Assembly: GCF_039524395.1 (NCBI RefSeq) | Contig: NZ_BAAAGO010000041.1 | DNA: 64,000 bases | Strand: one strand, 5' to 3' | Origin: Micropruina glycogenica | GTDB taxonomy: Bacteria > Actinomycetota > Actinomycetes > Propionibacteriales > Propionibacteriaceae | Part shown: positions 50,442 through 60,281 of the stretch, piece by piece | How positions within the stretch are numbered: the stretch's first letter is position 1 | How the letters are laid out: each line of letters opens with the position of its first letter | Position numbers and translations under genes: made by a program | The notes under the pieces: model-generated | Seen by the model: only the letters and a program-made list of their open reading frames with translations | What the model was told of the DNA's origin: nothing | The model's database searches: none

Positions 50442-51551
50442 ATGAACGACAACACCAACCCTCCCGTCGCCAGGGTCACCAGCCTGGCCGGACTGACCGA
50501 ACTCGTGCCCTACATGATCGGGTTCACCCCGGAGGAATCGATGGTGCTGATGGCCACCGTCCACGGCCAGGTGCAGGTCACCGCCCGTGTCGACCTGGTC
50601 GACGTCCAACCCGCCGGCCAACTCGAGGACCTGCTGGACCGGTTGACCGGCCGCTACCCCGACGCCACCTTCCTCACCCTCGCCTACACCGAGCAGGCCG
50701 ACACCGGCTGGGCCATGATGCAACGCGCCAACGACCATCTCGGCGAGGACCGCACTCAGGTGAAAGTGCTGGTCACCGGCGACACCTGGTACGACTCCAC
50801 GGGTGCCAGCGGAGCCCTCGACCGTTACGGGCCGCTCGCTGTCCAAGCCGCCATGCATGGACTGCGCCGCGACAACCGCCGCAGTGACCTGGCCGACCGG
50901 TTCCAGCCCGCCGTCATGACCGACACGATCCGGGGCGACATCCTGTCCGCCATCCATGCGCTGCCTGATCCGCATCGGCGGGACGAGGTGACCCGAATCG
51001 CTCACCAGCTGATCACTCAACATGTCGCCGACAGCGGCGCACACCTCGACACCGTCGACGCCGCAAAACTGGCGCTCGCCACCAAGACCACCAACGTGGC
51101 CGACCTGGCGTTGAGCATGATCGGCGACCCGGCCGCCGCCGAGCAGCACCTGGCCCTGTGGGCCGCTGTGGTCAACCGGCTACCGGCCCAGCTGGTCGAG
51201 CGACCCCTGCAACTGGCCGGTGTCGCCGCCTGGGCCAGCGGGAATGGGGCAGTGGCCTCGATCACCGCCGAACTGGCCGACAAAGTCGACAACCCCACCG
51301 CCAACCCGATCCGCACCGTGCTCGAAATCGTGACCACCGCGGTGGTCCCCCCAACCCTGTGGCCTGAACTGCGTCAGGAGATGACCGCAGCGGCTGATCC
51401 GTCGGTACAGGCGCTGCTGAGTGGTGCCCAGCCCACCCCCTCGGCCCCCAACCAGACGTGGGAAATGGTGCACCCCCCCGGGCACACCGACCCGCGGCGA
51501 CAGCCCCCCGCCCAGCCGGGCGGCAGCCCCGCTGTCGGCCCGGCAATCTAG
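50442..51551 (+). CDS. DUF4192 domain protein
   Basis: 369 residues. The family opening is clear: VTSLAGLTELVPYMIGFTPEESMVLMA, then DLVDVQPAGQLEDLLD, TFLTLAYTEQADTGWA and LVTGDTWYD. DUF4192 proteins are widespread in actinobacterial chromosomes and mobile elements; function unknown. GAACGGAGAACAGCG lies before the ATG. Its last 90 bases overlap no other gene. It precedes virD4 by 23 bp. Confidence 0.85.
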   Translation: MNDNTNPPVARVTSLAGLTELVPYMIGFTPEESMVLMATVHGQVQVTARVDLVDVQPAGQLEDLLDRLTGRYPDATFLTLAYTEQADTGWAMMQRANDHLGEDRTQVKVLVTGDTWYDSTGASGALDRYGPLAVQAAMHGLRRDNRRSDLADRFQPAVMTDTIRGDILSAIHALPDPHRRDEVTRIAHQLITQHVADSGAHLDTVDAAKLALATKTTNVADLALSMIGDPAAAEQHLALWAAVVNRLPAQLVERPLQLAGVAAWASGNGAVASITAELADKVDNPTANPIRTVLEIVTTAVVPPTLWPELRQEMTAAADPSVQALLSGAQPTPSAPNQTWEMVHPPGHTDPRRQPPAQPGGSPAVGPAI

Positions 51552-51574
51552 CGAATCGAGAGGGGAAGACGGAC

Positions 51575-53095
51575 ATGAAAGGGCGGGCTGTGGACGCGGC
51601 TACAGAGGCGACTGGGCCCCGAATATTCCGCGGAATAATCGGTCGCCCGCGGGTGATGAAGCGAGGCTCGCGCGGGTTCGACCCCACGCAGGTCGGGTGG
51701 CGGATCGGGAAGGCAGTCGAACCGCAGGCTGGTGCCCTGTGGTGCCCGTGGGACCGGACCGCCGGGGTGATCGGCCCGCAGGGCTCCGGCAAAACCCTCG
51801 ACCTGCTCAGCCCCGCCCTGCTCGCCGCGCCAGGAGCTGCCCTTGTCACTCTCACCAAGACCGACGACCTTCTGCTCACCATCACCGCACGTCAACACGA
51901 TGAACGTCCCACGGTGGTGTGTGACCCGTTCGGGCAGGCTGACGGGCTACCGGAACTGATCTGGGATCCGATCGCCGGCTGCACCGACCCGGTCACCGCA
52001 GAGCGGCGGGCGAAAGCGTTCACCGCCGGCACCATCAAAACCTCGGCACACACCAGTGGTGATGCGGCCGCCCGCTTCTACGCCGCCGAGGCCGCGAAGG
52101 TGTTGCAGTGCTACTTCCACGCCGCCGCACTCGGCGGCCACACCCTGGACCGGATGCTCGAATGGGTGGCACGCCCACTCACCACCCATGAGGCAGCCGA
52201 AATCCTGCTCAACCACCCCGGCTCGGCGCCGCTGTGGCACGGACTCCTGCAGGGTGCCCTGACCGGTGACGACCGAACCGCCGGCAACACCGTCACCACC
52301 GTCCAACAGGCACTGTCGCTGTTCTTCCAACCCGAGATCAGGCGCCGCTGCGTGCCCGGGCCGGGCCGGCCCGCCACCAACATCGCCGACGTGATCAATG
52401 CCGGCGGCACCTTCTATCTGCTCGGCCGCGACGACCCCTACGCATCAGCGTCGCCGCTGATGACCGCCCTGGCCGAACACATCCTCGACACCGCCCTGCA
52501 ACTGGCCAACGACAGCCCGCACGGCAGGCTGTGCCCGCCGTTGCTGGCCTGCCTCGATGAACTGCCCTCCACCGCGCCCCTGCCGACCCTGCGGACCCGG
52601 ATGGCCAACGAACGCGCCCTCGGCATCAGCTTCATCTACGCCGCCCAAACCTGGCGGCAACTGGCCGCCATCTACGGCGAAGAGGAAGCCCGCGCCCTGT
52701 TCGGCCTGACCAACGTGCTGGTCATGTTTGGCGGCTCCAAGGACGTTGCGTTCAACCGTGAAGTGTCGGACCTGGTCGGCACCACCCGCGTCGCCCGCAC
52801 CAACTGGAACCTGGGCCTGGCCGCCGGCCGCTCCACCGCCCACGGCGAAGACATGGCCATCCTGCGCCCCGAAGACGTCCGCCAACTCCCCGAGAAACAC
52901 GCCTTGGTGATCGCCGAGAACTGCAAGCCGATCATCGCCGGCCTGACCCGCTGCATCGAAGGTAAACCAGGCAAAGACCTCCTCGAGCAGCAACGAGCCA
53001 TCCGAACCAAATTGCAGAGCCGCCGCAGCGCCACGATCTCCGACAGGGCGCGGGCATTGGCCGCGCTCGCCGCCCAACGAATCGAGCAGCCATGA
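51575..53095 (+). CDS. virD4: VirD4/TraG-like coupling ATPase
   Basis: 506 residues, no membrane helices. Walker A GVIGPQGSGKTLDLLSP at about residue 65, VVCDPFGQ, NPx-like WDPIAGC, LLACLDELPSTAPLPTLRT (Walker B region) and ISFIYAAQTWRQLAAIYG are typical of TraG/VirD4 proteins that bring the relaxosome to the channel. The start at ATG 51575 has AGAGGGG upstream, but conserved sequence begins near MKRGSRGFDPTQVGW, so ATG 51656 is possible. The fourth ICE palindrome falls between these two starts. It overlaps the DUF4913 gene by 4 bp. Confidence 0.88.
   Translation: MKGRAVDAATEATGPRIFRGIIGRPRVMKRGSRGFDPTQVGWRIGKAVEPQAGALWCPWDRTAGVIGPQGSGKTLDLLSPALLAAPGAALVTLTKTDDLLLTITARQHDERPTVVCDPFGQADGLPELIWDPIAGCTDPVTAERRAKAFTAGTIKTSAHTSGDAAARFYAAEAAKVLQCYFHAAALGGHTLDRMLEWVARPLTTHEAAEILLNHPGSAPLWHGLLQGALTGDDRTAGNTVTTVQQALSLFFQPEIRRRCVPGPGRPATNIADVINAGGTFYLLGRDDPYASASPLMTALAEHILDTALQLANDSPHGRLCPPLLACLDELPSTAPLPTLRTRMANERALGISFIYAAQTWRQLAAIYGEEEARALFGLTNVLVMFGGSKDVAFNREVSDLVGTTRVARTNWNLGLAAGRSTAHGEDMAILRPEDVRQLPEKHALVIAENCKPIIAGLTRCIEGKPGKDLLEQQRAIRTKLQSRRSATISDRARALAALAAQRIEQP
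51619..51642. promoter_or_regulatory. ICE palindrome copy 4 (24 bp, one mismatch)
   Basis: Core ATATTCCGCGGAATAATC flanked by CGA on the left and GG on the right; one base breaks the 24-bp symmetry. It lies 44 bp after the proposed virD4 start, or 14 bp before the alternative start at 51656, and is read there as RIFRGIIG. Confidence 0.8.
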
Positions 53096-53736
53096 CCCAG
53101 TCCCACGACTCTGCCCACCAGCCCCATCCACTCACCGCAGAGTTTCCCATGCCCACCAGCACGTCGTTGGCCAGCGCGTACCAGAACCTGTACCTGGCCG
53201 CCACCGGGGCGGACGACGTCCGCCTCCGGCTGGGCAACCCTGCCAACCTCCCCAGACCATGGATACCGGCGAGCTGCACAGAGCGGAGGCTGCGGGCCGA
53301 ACTGTGGAGTTGGCTTGACGATGTGGCCACCTGGCTCAACGAGCAATACACATGGGACCCGGCCGCAGGGATGATCCCGCCGTGTTGGCCGCACCACCCG
53401 CACCTGGTCAACGAACTCGCCGTTCTGGCCGACCAACGCCGCCGGGCAGCACTCGACCTGACCAGCTCCAGCCTCGAAGAATGGCACCGCTACTGCCTGC
53501 CCAACTTCTACAGCAGGCTCCAGGCAAGGATGCGCACCGGCTGCGACGAGAAGCACACACCCTGGCCGGCGCAACCTCGCCATGACCGGCACCGTCGCCA
53601 AACCGGGCAACGTCTCGACGCCTTCAACAACGACCTCACCGCACTCGACACCACTGGCGACAGCGACCGCGCCGGCGAACCCGGACCGACGCTGCGGCTG
53701 GCGACCGACAACGGTGAAACCGTCGATCCCCACTAG
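53092..53736 (+). CDS. DUF4913-like protein
   Basis: 214 residues. The core LRAELWSWLDDVATWLNEQYTWDP, then PPCWPHHPHLVNELAVLADQRRRA and LEEWHRYCLPNFYSRLQ matches DUF4913, a small family found next to TraG/VirD4 genes on actinobacterial plasmids. Both ends are polar. Coupled to virD4 by ATGA. Probably a coupling-protein accessory. Confidence 0.75.
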   Translation: MTQSHDSAHQPHPLTAEFPMPTSTSLASAYQNLYLAATGADDVRLRLGNPANLPRPWIPASCTERRLRAELWSWLDDVATWLNEQYTWDPAAGMIPPCWPHHPHLVNELAVLADQRRRAALDLTSSSLEEWHRYCLPNFYSRLQARMRTGCDEKHTPWPAQPRHDRHRRQTGQRLDAFNNDLTALDTTGDSDRAGEPGPTLRLATDNGETVDPH

Positions 53737-53779
53737 AAGCACAGCGCGACGTTGGCTTCAGCGACGCCGTGGCGAGTAG

Positions 53780-54442
53780 TCAGGGCAGGAACACGGTGAG
53801 TGCTGCAGCGGTCCAGGCGCCGAGCAGGAGCCACGGGCCGTAGGCAAGGGGTCCGCTGTGCCGGGTGGCCTTGGCCCAGGCGATGGCGGCCAGCGAGCCG
53901 ATCAGGACGGCAACTAGAACCAGGGTGAGGTTGTAGGCGCCGATGGCGAGGCCGGCGGCGGCGGCGAGCTTGACGTCGCCCATGCCGATGCCGCCACGAG
54001 TCAGCAGGTGGCTGGCCAAGAACACGGCCCCGGCCAGGAGCCCTCCCAGCAACGCGGAGAGCGCCACTGACGGCTTACCGGCCACCACCGTGACCAATCC
54101 GACGGCGACGAGGATTGCGGCCGCCACGAGGCCGGATACCCGGTTGGGAAGACGGTTCACGTCCAGGTCGACCGCTGCCAGCCAAGGGCCGGCGAGGGCC
54201 AACGGAAGGAACGGCAGGACCAGGACCGGCGAGGCATTGGCGGCGGCGACGGCGGGCAGGGTCGCGGTCGCGGTCGCTGTAACCCACGGCACCCAGCGTC
54301 GTGGTGCCGGGATGGGTAGGTCGCGTTCGTCACTTCGCCGGTATCCGAGCAGGTCGAGGTTCCGCCGGGTACCGACGCCGATGCCGTACCCGGCTGCCGC
54401 TGCGGCGAGGGTGGTGACGATGAGTGTGATGGGGGTGATCAC
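53780..54442 (-). CDS. tadV: Prepilin peptidase (A24 family)
   Basis: 220 residues with seven or so helices. The catalytic aspartates are visible in AAVDLDVNRLPN and the invariant GMGDVKLAAAAGL. It lacks the N-terminal methylase domain, as in TadV/CpaA/FppA. It should cleave the Flp-like pilin and the TadE/G-like proteins encoded 20 kb away in the Tad operon; no other prepilin gene is in the element. It follows the relaxase gene in the same direction (33-bp gap), so expression may be linked to transfer. Confidence 0.87.
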   Translation of the reverse strand: MITPITLIVTTLAAAAAGYGIGVGTRRNLDLLGYRRSDERDLPIPAPRRWVPWVTATATATLPAVAAANASPVLVLPFLPLALAGPWLAAVDLDVNRLPNRVSGLVAAAILVAVGLVTVVAGKPSVALSALLGGLLAGAVFLASHLLTRGGIGMGDVKLAAAAGLAIGAYNLTLVLVAVLIGSLAAIAWAKATRHSGPLAYGPWLLLGAWTAAALTVFLP

Positions 54443-54475
54443 CTGATCTCCTTGTCTGTGCCGATTATCACCCGG

Positions 54476-57400
54476 TCACCACCGCGGTCCGGGTCCATCA
54501 CGGCGGATGCCGGGGTTGTCGGGCAGGGGCTGGCCGCTTGGCTGGGTGGGGCTGGTGACCGTTTCGTAGAGGCCGGCGTGTTCGCGGGCGGTCTTGGCCG
54601 CCTGCCAGGACGCCTGTTGGGAGGCCCTGCGGACGTCGTTGTTCCACGCCTTCACCATTGAGGCCAGCGCGCACCGCACCAGCGATGCGGGCACCTTGGC
54701 GTGCTGAGCGATGTGTTCGACGCCGGCGCTCCAGCGGGCTCTGGGCTGCGCCGCCAGTACCTCCACAGCCTGCAGGATCTTCTGCGAGGCGTCGGTGGGT
54801 GCCTTGAGGCGCCGGTCGATGAGTTGTTCACCCAACGGCCGTGCCGTGGTCAACGCCTGCAGCAGTTGCCGGCTGTGGCCGTCGGCGACCAGGTCGGCCG
54901 GGTCGCGTCCGGCTGCGCTCAGGTCGGCGTGTAGCGGGTCGATGGTGTAGCTGGCCAGTAGCCAGTAGTCGCGTTCCGCCGCGGCCTGCCCGGCGCTGTC
55001 CGGGTCGGTGGCGATGACCGGCTGCACCCCGTGACGGTGCAACTGTTGGACCTGGTTCTCGGTGAGGCTGGTGCCCAAAGGAGCGACGCCGATGTAGCGA
55101 TCATCGCCGGTGAGGGTCAGCGCGATCGCATCCATTGGTCCTTCCCCCAGGACGGGCACGGTGCCCGGGTGGAGGGTGCCGGCGACGAACAGTTGGTCGC
55201 CCTTGGCGAACAGGGGAGTGGTCGCGGTGTTGAGGTACTTGGGGCCCCGGTTGTCGCTATCGGCCACGGTGGGGTTGCGGCGGCCGACGAAGCCGAGCAC
55301 CTGGCCGTTGTGGATGATGGGGAACATGGCCCGGTCCCGGAACCGGTCGATGAGTCGTCCGGTGGACGCGGTCTGGGCCACGCCGGCGGTGATCGCCTCC
55401 AGGTCGGTAATGCCGTGGCGCCGCAGATGCTGCACCAGTGCGGTCCAGCTGTCGGGGGCGTAGCCTGCGCCGAATCGTTCCAGGCCGGCTAGGTCGGTGT
55501 TGAGTCGTCCGGTCAGGTAGGGCGCGGCCCAGCCTGCGGTGAGCCGATCGGTGTAGAAGTCGGCGGTGAGCCGGTTGACCAGCTGCAGCCGGTCCAACGG
55601 CACCGGAGAGTTGCCGATCTGGTCGGCACGTTCCATCATGGCCCGCACCTGGGCGTCGGTGAGATCCGGAGGTCCCATCCGGTCCCGGATCATGCCCTGG
55701 ATGGTCAGTACTGCGTCATCGTCGAGGTCCATCTCGCCCATCTCGCCGGTGCCTGCCGGGCCGTCCGTCCACGGGTCGGGGTCGGGTTCGACCAGGTCGG
55801 CCACGTCGGGCAACCAGACCGATTCGGGATCCGCCACCGGCGTGTGATCGCGGTCGGGGAACAAGTCGGTGGGGAGATCATCGGGGGGCTGCTGGTCGGG
55901 GTGGATGGGTTCGTCCTCGCCCGGCTCGCTGCGGTCGGTGAGCAGCGACAGCCGCCACACCCAGCCCTGGCATGGGTCGGTGTGGCCGGCCAGGTCGGCC
56001 CGGTCGCCCTCGTCAACGAGCTGCGGCAGGTTCCAGCCGCGTTGCAGGCCGCGCTCGATGGTGGCGACCAGCGCCGGCCACCACGGGCTGTCCTGCAACC
56101 CGGCGGCCCGGTCACCGACCAGGGTGGTGAACGTGTCCAGCCAGGCGGTGGCCAGGTGATGGTCGCGGTCGATGTTGGCGGCGATGGCGGGACTTAGTTT
56201 GCCCGACAGCCGCCACCACAGTGCGGCGGCGGCGTGGTCGTCGGGTAGCGGCCCGGCGCTGATCGCATGGTCGAGCAGTTGGCGGGTGTTGATGCCGGCC
56301 GAGGACATTTGGGACAGACGCGCGGCCAGTACCGGGGCGAAGGTGTCGGCGAGGATGGTGGGGCTGAACCGGTTCAGCAGCGGCGACCATTCATCGAGCG
56401 CGGCCGACTGGCAGGCATTCAGTCGCGCCTGCAGCCGGCGCTGCACCCGCAGCTGGGCTAGCCCGTGCACGGGTTCGCCCAACGGCCGGGTGTCGGCCGG
56501 GTCGGTTTTGTGCGCTGCCCGCCACACCTCGATGTCGGCGATCAGGTTGGCGCTGGGTGTGCCGGCGATCGCCTGCCCCCAAACCGGCTTGTCGGCGCTG
56601 AGCGCGTCTGCGCGGACCTGTTCGGCCAGTTCGTCGACCAGTCCCGCGCGGGCGGCCAGATACGGTCCCCACAGCGGATGCTCGCGCAGCCCGGCGGGGA
56701 TGGCTGGTAGCCACGGCATCGGGCCGCGCTGGTTGCGCCAGCCGGCGTCGGCGATCCGCCAAGACAGCACACTGCACGGGTCCAGGTGGCGACTGATCGG
56801 GTCCTCGCAGGCGTCGGCGAGGGCCTGGATCGGGTCGCGGCCGTCGGCTTGGACGAGCAGCAGTTGGGCACGCAGGACCGGCCAGGTTTCCGAGCTGGTC
56901 AGTTGCGGCAACTGCGCGTCGATCACGTCATGTATGGCCTGAATGGTGTTGGGGGTGGCGATGTGGCCGGCGGCGAAGCTGATCGCGTCGCTGTAGCGTT
57001 CGGCGGCCTCTCCGAGCCGGGTGGTGGGGGCGGAGGCGAGGCGCAGGCTGGTGGTGGCCGAGACGGGTGATTCGTCCCGGGCCAGGATGGATTCGAGCAG
57101 GTCGGTGGGGGTCAGTGGGTTGACTGTTTCGGGCCGGATGACGCTGTGCGGGTCGCCGTCGCCGACGACCACCAGGTAGGCGTGGTTGGCTTCGCGTCCG
57201 CGGGTCAGCATGGTGTAGGTGTGCTGGCGTGATTCGGTGCCGGTGAGCAGGCCGTGCATGGTGTCGGCGGTGACGCCTTGGGCAGTGTGGGTGGTGCAGG
57301 CATAACCCAACTCGACCTGCTCGGTGACGTATTTGGCTGGGAGCAGGACGGTGCGACGAGACTGGATGTGTTGAACCTTCAGGGCTCCTCGGCGGGTCAC

Positions 57401-59998
57401 GCGTTTGATACGCCACCGGTCGCCGTTCTTTACCCAGTCGGCGGCGCTGGTCCGCAACGTGCGGTTGTTCTCCCGGGTGATGATTGTGTCGCCGGCCGAT
57501 GCCTGGTTGCCGTCGGCGAGTTGCACGCTGCGGTGGACGACGTGGCCGTTGAGGCGTTGGGTGCGGGCCCGCCTATTGAGTTCGGAAACCAGGTCACGGG
57601 TCGGAGCCAGCATGATCGAGTCAAGGCCGCCGGTGATGTCGGCCGACCAGGCGGCGAACAGGTCGTCGGCCATGGTGGTGGCATCACCGACGTGGATTCG
57701 GTGCTGGTCGAGGTAGAAGCCGAGCGCGGAGGTTTGACCCTCGCGCAGCGCTAGCGATGCCGATCCCTCGGCCCGGTCGGTGAACCGCACCAGCTCCGAC
57801 AGATGCAGCGCGCCGTGGGTGGATTGGATGTCGCGCAGCACCCCGCCGGCGCCGATCGCGGCGAGCTGCTGATCGTCGCCGATCAACCGGACGCTGCCGC
57901 CTCGATCAAGGATGTGGGTGACGGCGGCATCCAACGACAAGGTGTCGGCCATGCCGGCTTCGTCGATGATCACCAGTGTGTCCGGGCCGAGGCTGCGGAC
58001 CCATTTGGGCACCCCGTCCTTCGGGTGCGCCAACGACCACACCAGCTTCGCCAACGTGTCAGCGGTGCCGGTAATCTGTTCACCCAAACCGGCGGCGGCC
58101 GCCGCGGAGGGGGCTAGTCCGACCACGGTTCCGCCATCACCACTCCAGGCACGCGAGAGGGCACTCATCGCGGTGGTCTTGCCCGAGCCGGCCGGTGCGA
58201 TCGCCAACTGCAGCCGTGCACCGGAGGTTGCCATTTCCCGCACCAGCAGCACCTGGCCGGCGTTGAGCCGGGTGCCGTTGGCTTCACATTCCAGCAGTGC
58301 CACATCGACCGCAGCCGGCGCCAACCTCTTGCCGTCCCCGCGGCCCGCGGCGGCGACCAGGCGCGCCTCGGAGGCCAGGATCGCTTGCGAGGTGTACAGC
58401 TGCGAACCGGCCACGCTGTACACGCTGGCACCATCACTGCGCCGCAACACCTCAGGCTCCTGCGGCTCATCGTCGGCGACCGGTTTCGTCAACGGCCGGC
58501 ACAGGCTCAACGCCTCCGTGACGAGCCGGTCCACCACCGTTTCCACCCTGGCGGCGGGCACCGCAAGGTCACGGATGTGGCGGTGCGCTTCAGCCCGCAA
58601 ATGCCAGGTTTGCCAACTGGAACGATGCGCCTGGACATGCGCCAACACCTTCCCTGCGGTGCGCCGCACCCACTGCTCATCGGCCTGCTGCACAGCGCGG
58701 GGGCGTAGCGGGTGAAGCGCTTTGTCGATCATCTGCCGGATCGCGTCACGGCTGCCCAACACCTCGATCGCTTGGGTGAACCAGGTGGCGCGCTGCTCGG
58801 CCAGGGTGCGGGATTCGTGCTTGGCGTCGCGGGTTTCCAGGGTGGCCTGCTGTGCCAGCGCGATGGATTCCACCGGGGTCGGCGGACGTCCGTGATCGTG
58901 CTGGAAGGCGGCCGCCAACTCGGTGCGGCGGGCCTCGATCGACACCCTTCGGGTTGACCAGCGCTGGTTCAAGCTGGCCTCGACGCCGACGATTTCTCGC
59001 ACCGGACGCTGCCGCGGATCGGTCTGCGGACGGGCCTCGAACCGCACCCCGATGTTGCTTGCGAGGTGCCGCTCCAGAGCGGTGTTGTAGGTCTCCGAGG
59101 CGGCCACGACGGCCTTGTGCAACACCCGCCCGTCGATCGACAACCAGCGTCCGTCGCGGGTTTGGACCTTGTTCGCGACCGCCACATGGGTGTGCAGATC
59201 GGGATCCCCGGCTCGGCTGTCGCGGTGGGTGAACGCGGTGCCGACCAGGCCGTTGACTTCCACTTGGCGCACACCGTTTGTGCCGGTTCGGGTGAACAAT
59301 GCGTGGGTTTCGATGAAGTGCAGCGCGTCCGCGACCGCGCTGCGATGCGCCAACTCGATCGCCGCCGCCACCGGGGCTGGGGCCAACGCCCACAACGCCG
59401 AGACTGACTTCACCGGCGAAAAGGTCAGGTCGTAGCCGGCGACAGCGGTGGTCTGCTGCCTGGACAGTTTGGCGATGTGACCGGCCAGCTCGCGCTCATC
59501 CAACGGGTCACGGTGAAACGTGGCGCGGAACATTTCCCGTCCCACCTGGGTGCGGATGCGGGCACGATCCTCGATCGCCACCGCGGCCCTGGTCGGTTTG
59601 CCGTTGGCGCTGTTCAGCTTCTCCAACCGGCGCGCCACCTCGATCCGGAAATCGGAGATGTCGTTGTCGAACACCTTGAACGGCTGGCCCAGCCGGGCAG
59701 CCTCGCGCCACGACTTCTCGGTCAGCCCACGCTCCGGTAGGGCCTCCTGACGCTGCCGCGCCAGCGGGTGATGGCCCGAACCGAACAGGGACGTCATTTG
59801 CTCGGCAGTGACCTCATCACCGACGGCCAATCCGTCGATGCCGGCCAGGCCGGAACCGACCCACACGCCAGGGGTTTCGCCCTTCTCGGTGTAGTAGGAA
59901 GCCAACCCGGCGTGGCCCTTCTCGGTCGAATCCATCGCCGCTACTTGACGGGTCAGATAGTCGTAGCCGGAACCTGCGGTGATCTTGTGCAGGCTCAT
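54476..59998 (-). CDS. MobF relaxase-helicase with C-terminal TOPRIM primase domain
   Basis: 1840 residues with three parts. The first is a TrwC/TraI-type relaxase, residues 1-350, with tyrosines in SGYDYLTRQVA at 12-14 and the metal-binding histidine triad HRDSRAGDPDLHTHVAVAN. The second is a superfamily 1 helicase with Walker A IAPAGSGKTTAM near 600, VIIDEAGMADT, RLIGDDQQLAAIGAGG and the late motif YACTTHTAQGVT. The third is a DnaG-like region from about 1480, with YLTGRLNTDLAGLERFGAGYAPDSW, FPIIHNGQVLGFVGR, TOPRIM Glu in VLGEGPMDAIAL near 1613 and ATDPDSAGQAA; there is no zinc finger. AAGGGG is seven bases before ATG 59998; ATG 60004 is too close to it. It nicks oriT, unwinds DNA and probably primes the transferred strand. 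Confidence 0.92.
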   Translation of the reverse strand: MSLHKITAGSGYDYLTRQVAAMDSTEKGHAGLASYYTEKGETPGVWVGSGLAGIDGLAVGDEVTAEQMTSLFGSGHHPLARQRQEALPERGLTEKSWREAARLGQPFKVFDNDISDFRIEVARRLEKLNSANGKPTRAAVAIEDRARIRTQVGREMFRATFHRDPLDERELAGHIAKLSRQQTTAVAGYDLTFSPVKSVSALWALAPAPVAAAIELAHRSAVADALHFIETHALFTRTGTNGVRQVEVNGLVGTAFTHRDSRAGDPDLHTHVAVANKVQTRDGRWLSIDGRVLHKAVVAASETYNTALERHLASNIGVRFEARPQTDPRQRPVREIVGVEASLNQRWSTRRVSIEARRTELAAAFQHDHGRPPTPVESIALAQQATLETRDAKHESRTLAEQRATWFTQAIEVLGSRDAIRQMIDKALHPLRPRAVQQADEQWVRRTAGKVLAHVQAHRSSWQTWHLRAEAHRHIRDLAVPAARVETVVDRLVTEALSLCRPLTKPVADDEPQEPEVLRRSDGASVYSVAGSQLYTSQAILASEARLVAAAGRGDGKRLAPAAVDVALLECEANGTRLNAGQVLLVREMATSGARLQLAIAPAGSGKTTAMSALSRAWSGDGGTVVGLAPSAAAAAGLGEQITGTADTLAKLVWSLAHPKDGVPKWVRSLGPDTLVIIDEAGMADTLSLDAAVTHILDRGGSVRLIGDDQQLAAIGAGGVLRDIQSTHGALHLSELVRFTDRAEGSASLALREGQTSALGFYLDQHRIHVGDATTMADDLFAAWSADITGGLDSIMLAPTRDLVSELNRRARTQRLNGHVVHRSVQLADGNQASAGDTIITRENNRTLRTSAADWVKNGDRWRIKRVTRRGALKVQHIQSRRTVLLPAKYVTEQVELGYACTTHTAQGVTADTMHGLLTGTESRQHTYTMLTRGREANHAYLVVVGDGDPHSVIRPETVNPLTPTDLLESILARDESPVSATTSLRLASAPTTRLGEAAERYSDAISFAAGHIATPNTIQAIHDVIDAQLPQLTSSETWPVLRAQLLLVQADGRDPIQALADACEDPISRHLDPCSVLSWRIADAGWRNQRGPMPWLPAIPAGLREHPLWGPYLAARAGLVDELAEQVRADALSADKPVWGQAIAGTPSANLIADIEVWRAAHKTDPADTRPLGEPVHGLAQLRVQRRLQARLNACQSAALDEWSPLLNRFSPTILADTFAPVLAARLSQMSSAGINTRQLLDHAISAGPLPDDHAAAALWWRLSGKLSPAIAANIDRDHHLATAWLDTFTTLVGDRAAGLQDSPWWPALVATIERGLQRGWNLPQLVDEGDRADLAGHTDPCQGWVWRLSLLTDRSEPGEDEPIHPDQQPPDDLPTDLFPDRDHTPVADPESVWLPDVADLVEPDPDPWTDGPAGTGEMGEMDLDDDAVLTIQGMIRDRMGPPDLTDAQVRAMMERADQIGNSPVPLDRLQLVNRLTADFYTDRLTAGWAAPYLTGRLNTDLAGLERFGAGYAPDSWTALVQHLRRHGITDLEAITAGVAQTASTGRLIDRFRDRAMFPIIHNGQVLGFVGRRNPTVADSDNRGPKYLNTATTPLFAKGDQLFVAGTLHPGTVPVLGEGPMDAIALTLTGDDRYIGVAPLGTSLTENQVQQLHRHGVQPVIATDPDSAGQAAAERDYWLLASYTIDPLHADLSAAGRDPADLVADGHSRQLLQALTTARPLGEQLIDRRLKAPTDASQKILQAVEVLAAQPRARWSAGVEHIAQHAKVPASLVRCALASMVKAWNNDVRRASQQASWQAAKTAREHAGLYETVTSPTQPSGQPLPDNPGIRRDGPGPRW

Positions 59999-60004
59999 CG
60001 TCAT

Positions 60005-60281
60005 ACCCCTTATAGAGCCGGCGAAGCCGCCGCTTTTCGGACACCAGTCGCTGCACGAACCGGCCGAGACTGCCGAAGAGTCATCTGGCAAGCGCACACG
60101 TCGCCCGGCTGAAGCTCCGGCACGTGCAACAACGCTCGGTCCCGGCGTGAATGCAAGAGGTGTGTGGCGCTTGGGAGTGATCGAAAACAGGGGATAGGTG
60201 ACGTGCCTGAGGGGGTGGCGGGTCTGGCAGAAGTTGGTGGGATGGCGGGCATCGAGGAGAGATCTCTCTGGTGAATCTGCG
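60005..60281. other. Divergent promoter region, possible oriT
   Basis: Between the relaxase and the rightward leading-region genes. It includes GGCGAAGCCGCC and GGCTTCGCCGGC hairpin-forming stretches near 60017-60036 and AT-richer sequence near 60180. MobF elements usually have oriT beside the relaxase, so it may be here, but I can see no convincing nic site. Confidence 0.4.

Noticed and set aside
60005..60281. oriT with a TrwC-type nic site beside the relaxase
   Set aside because: TATAG occurs near 60012 and small hairpins are present, but no sequence matches a known nic region well enough to call.
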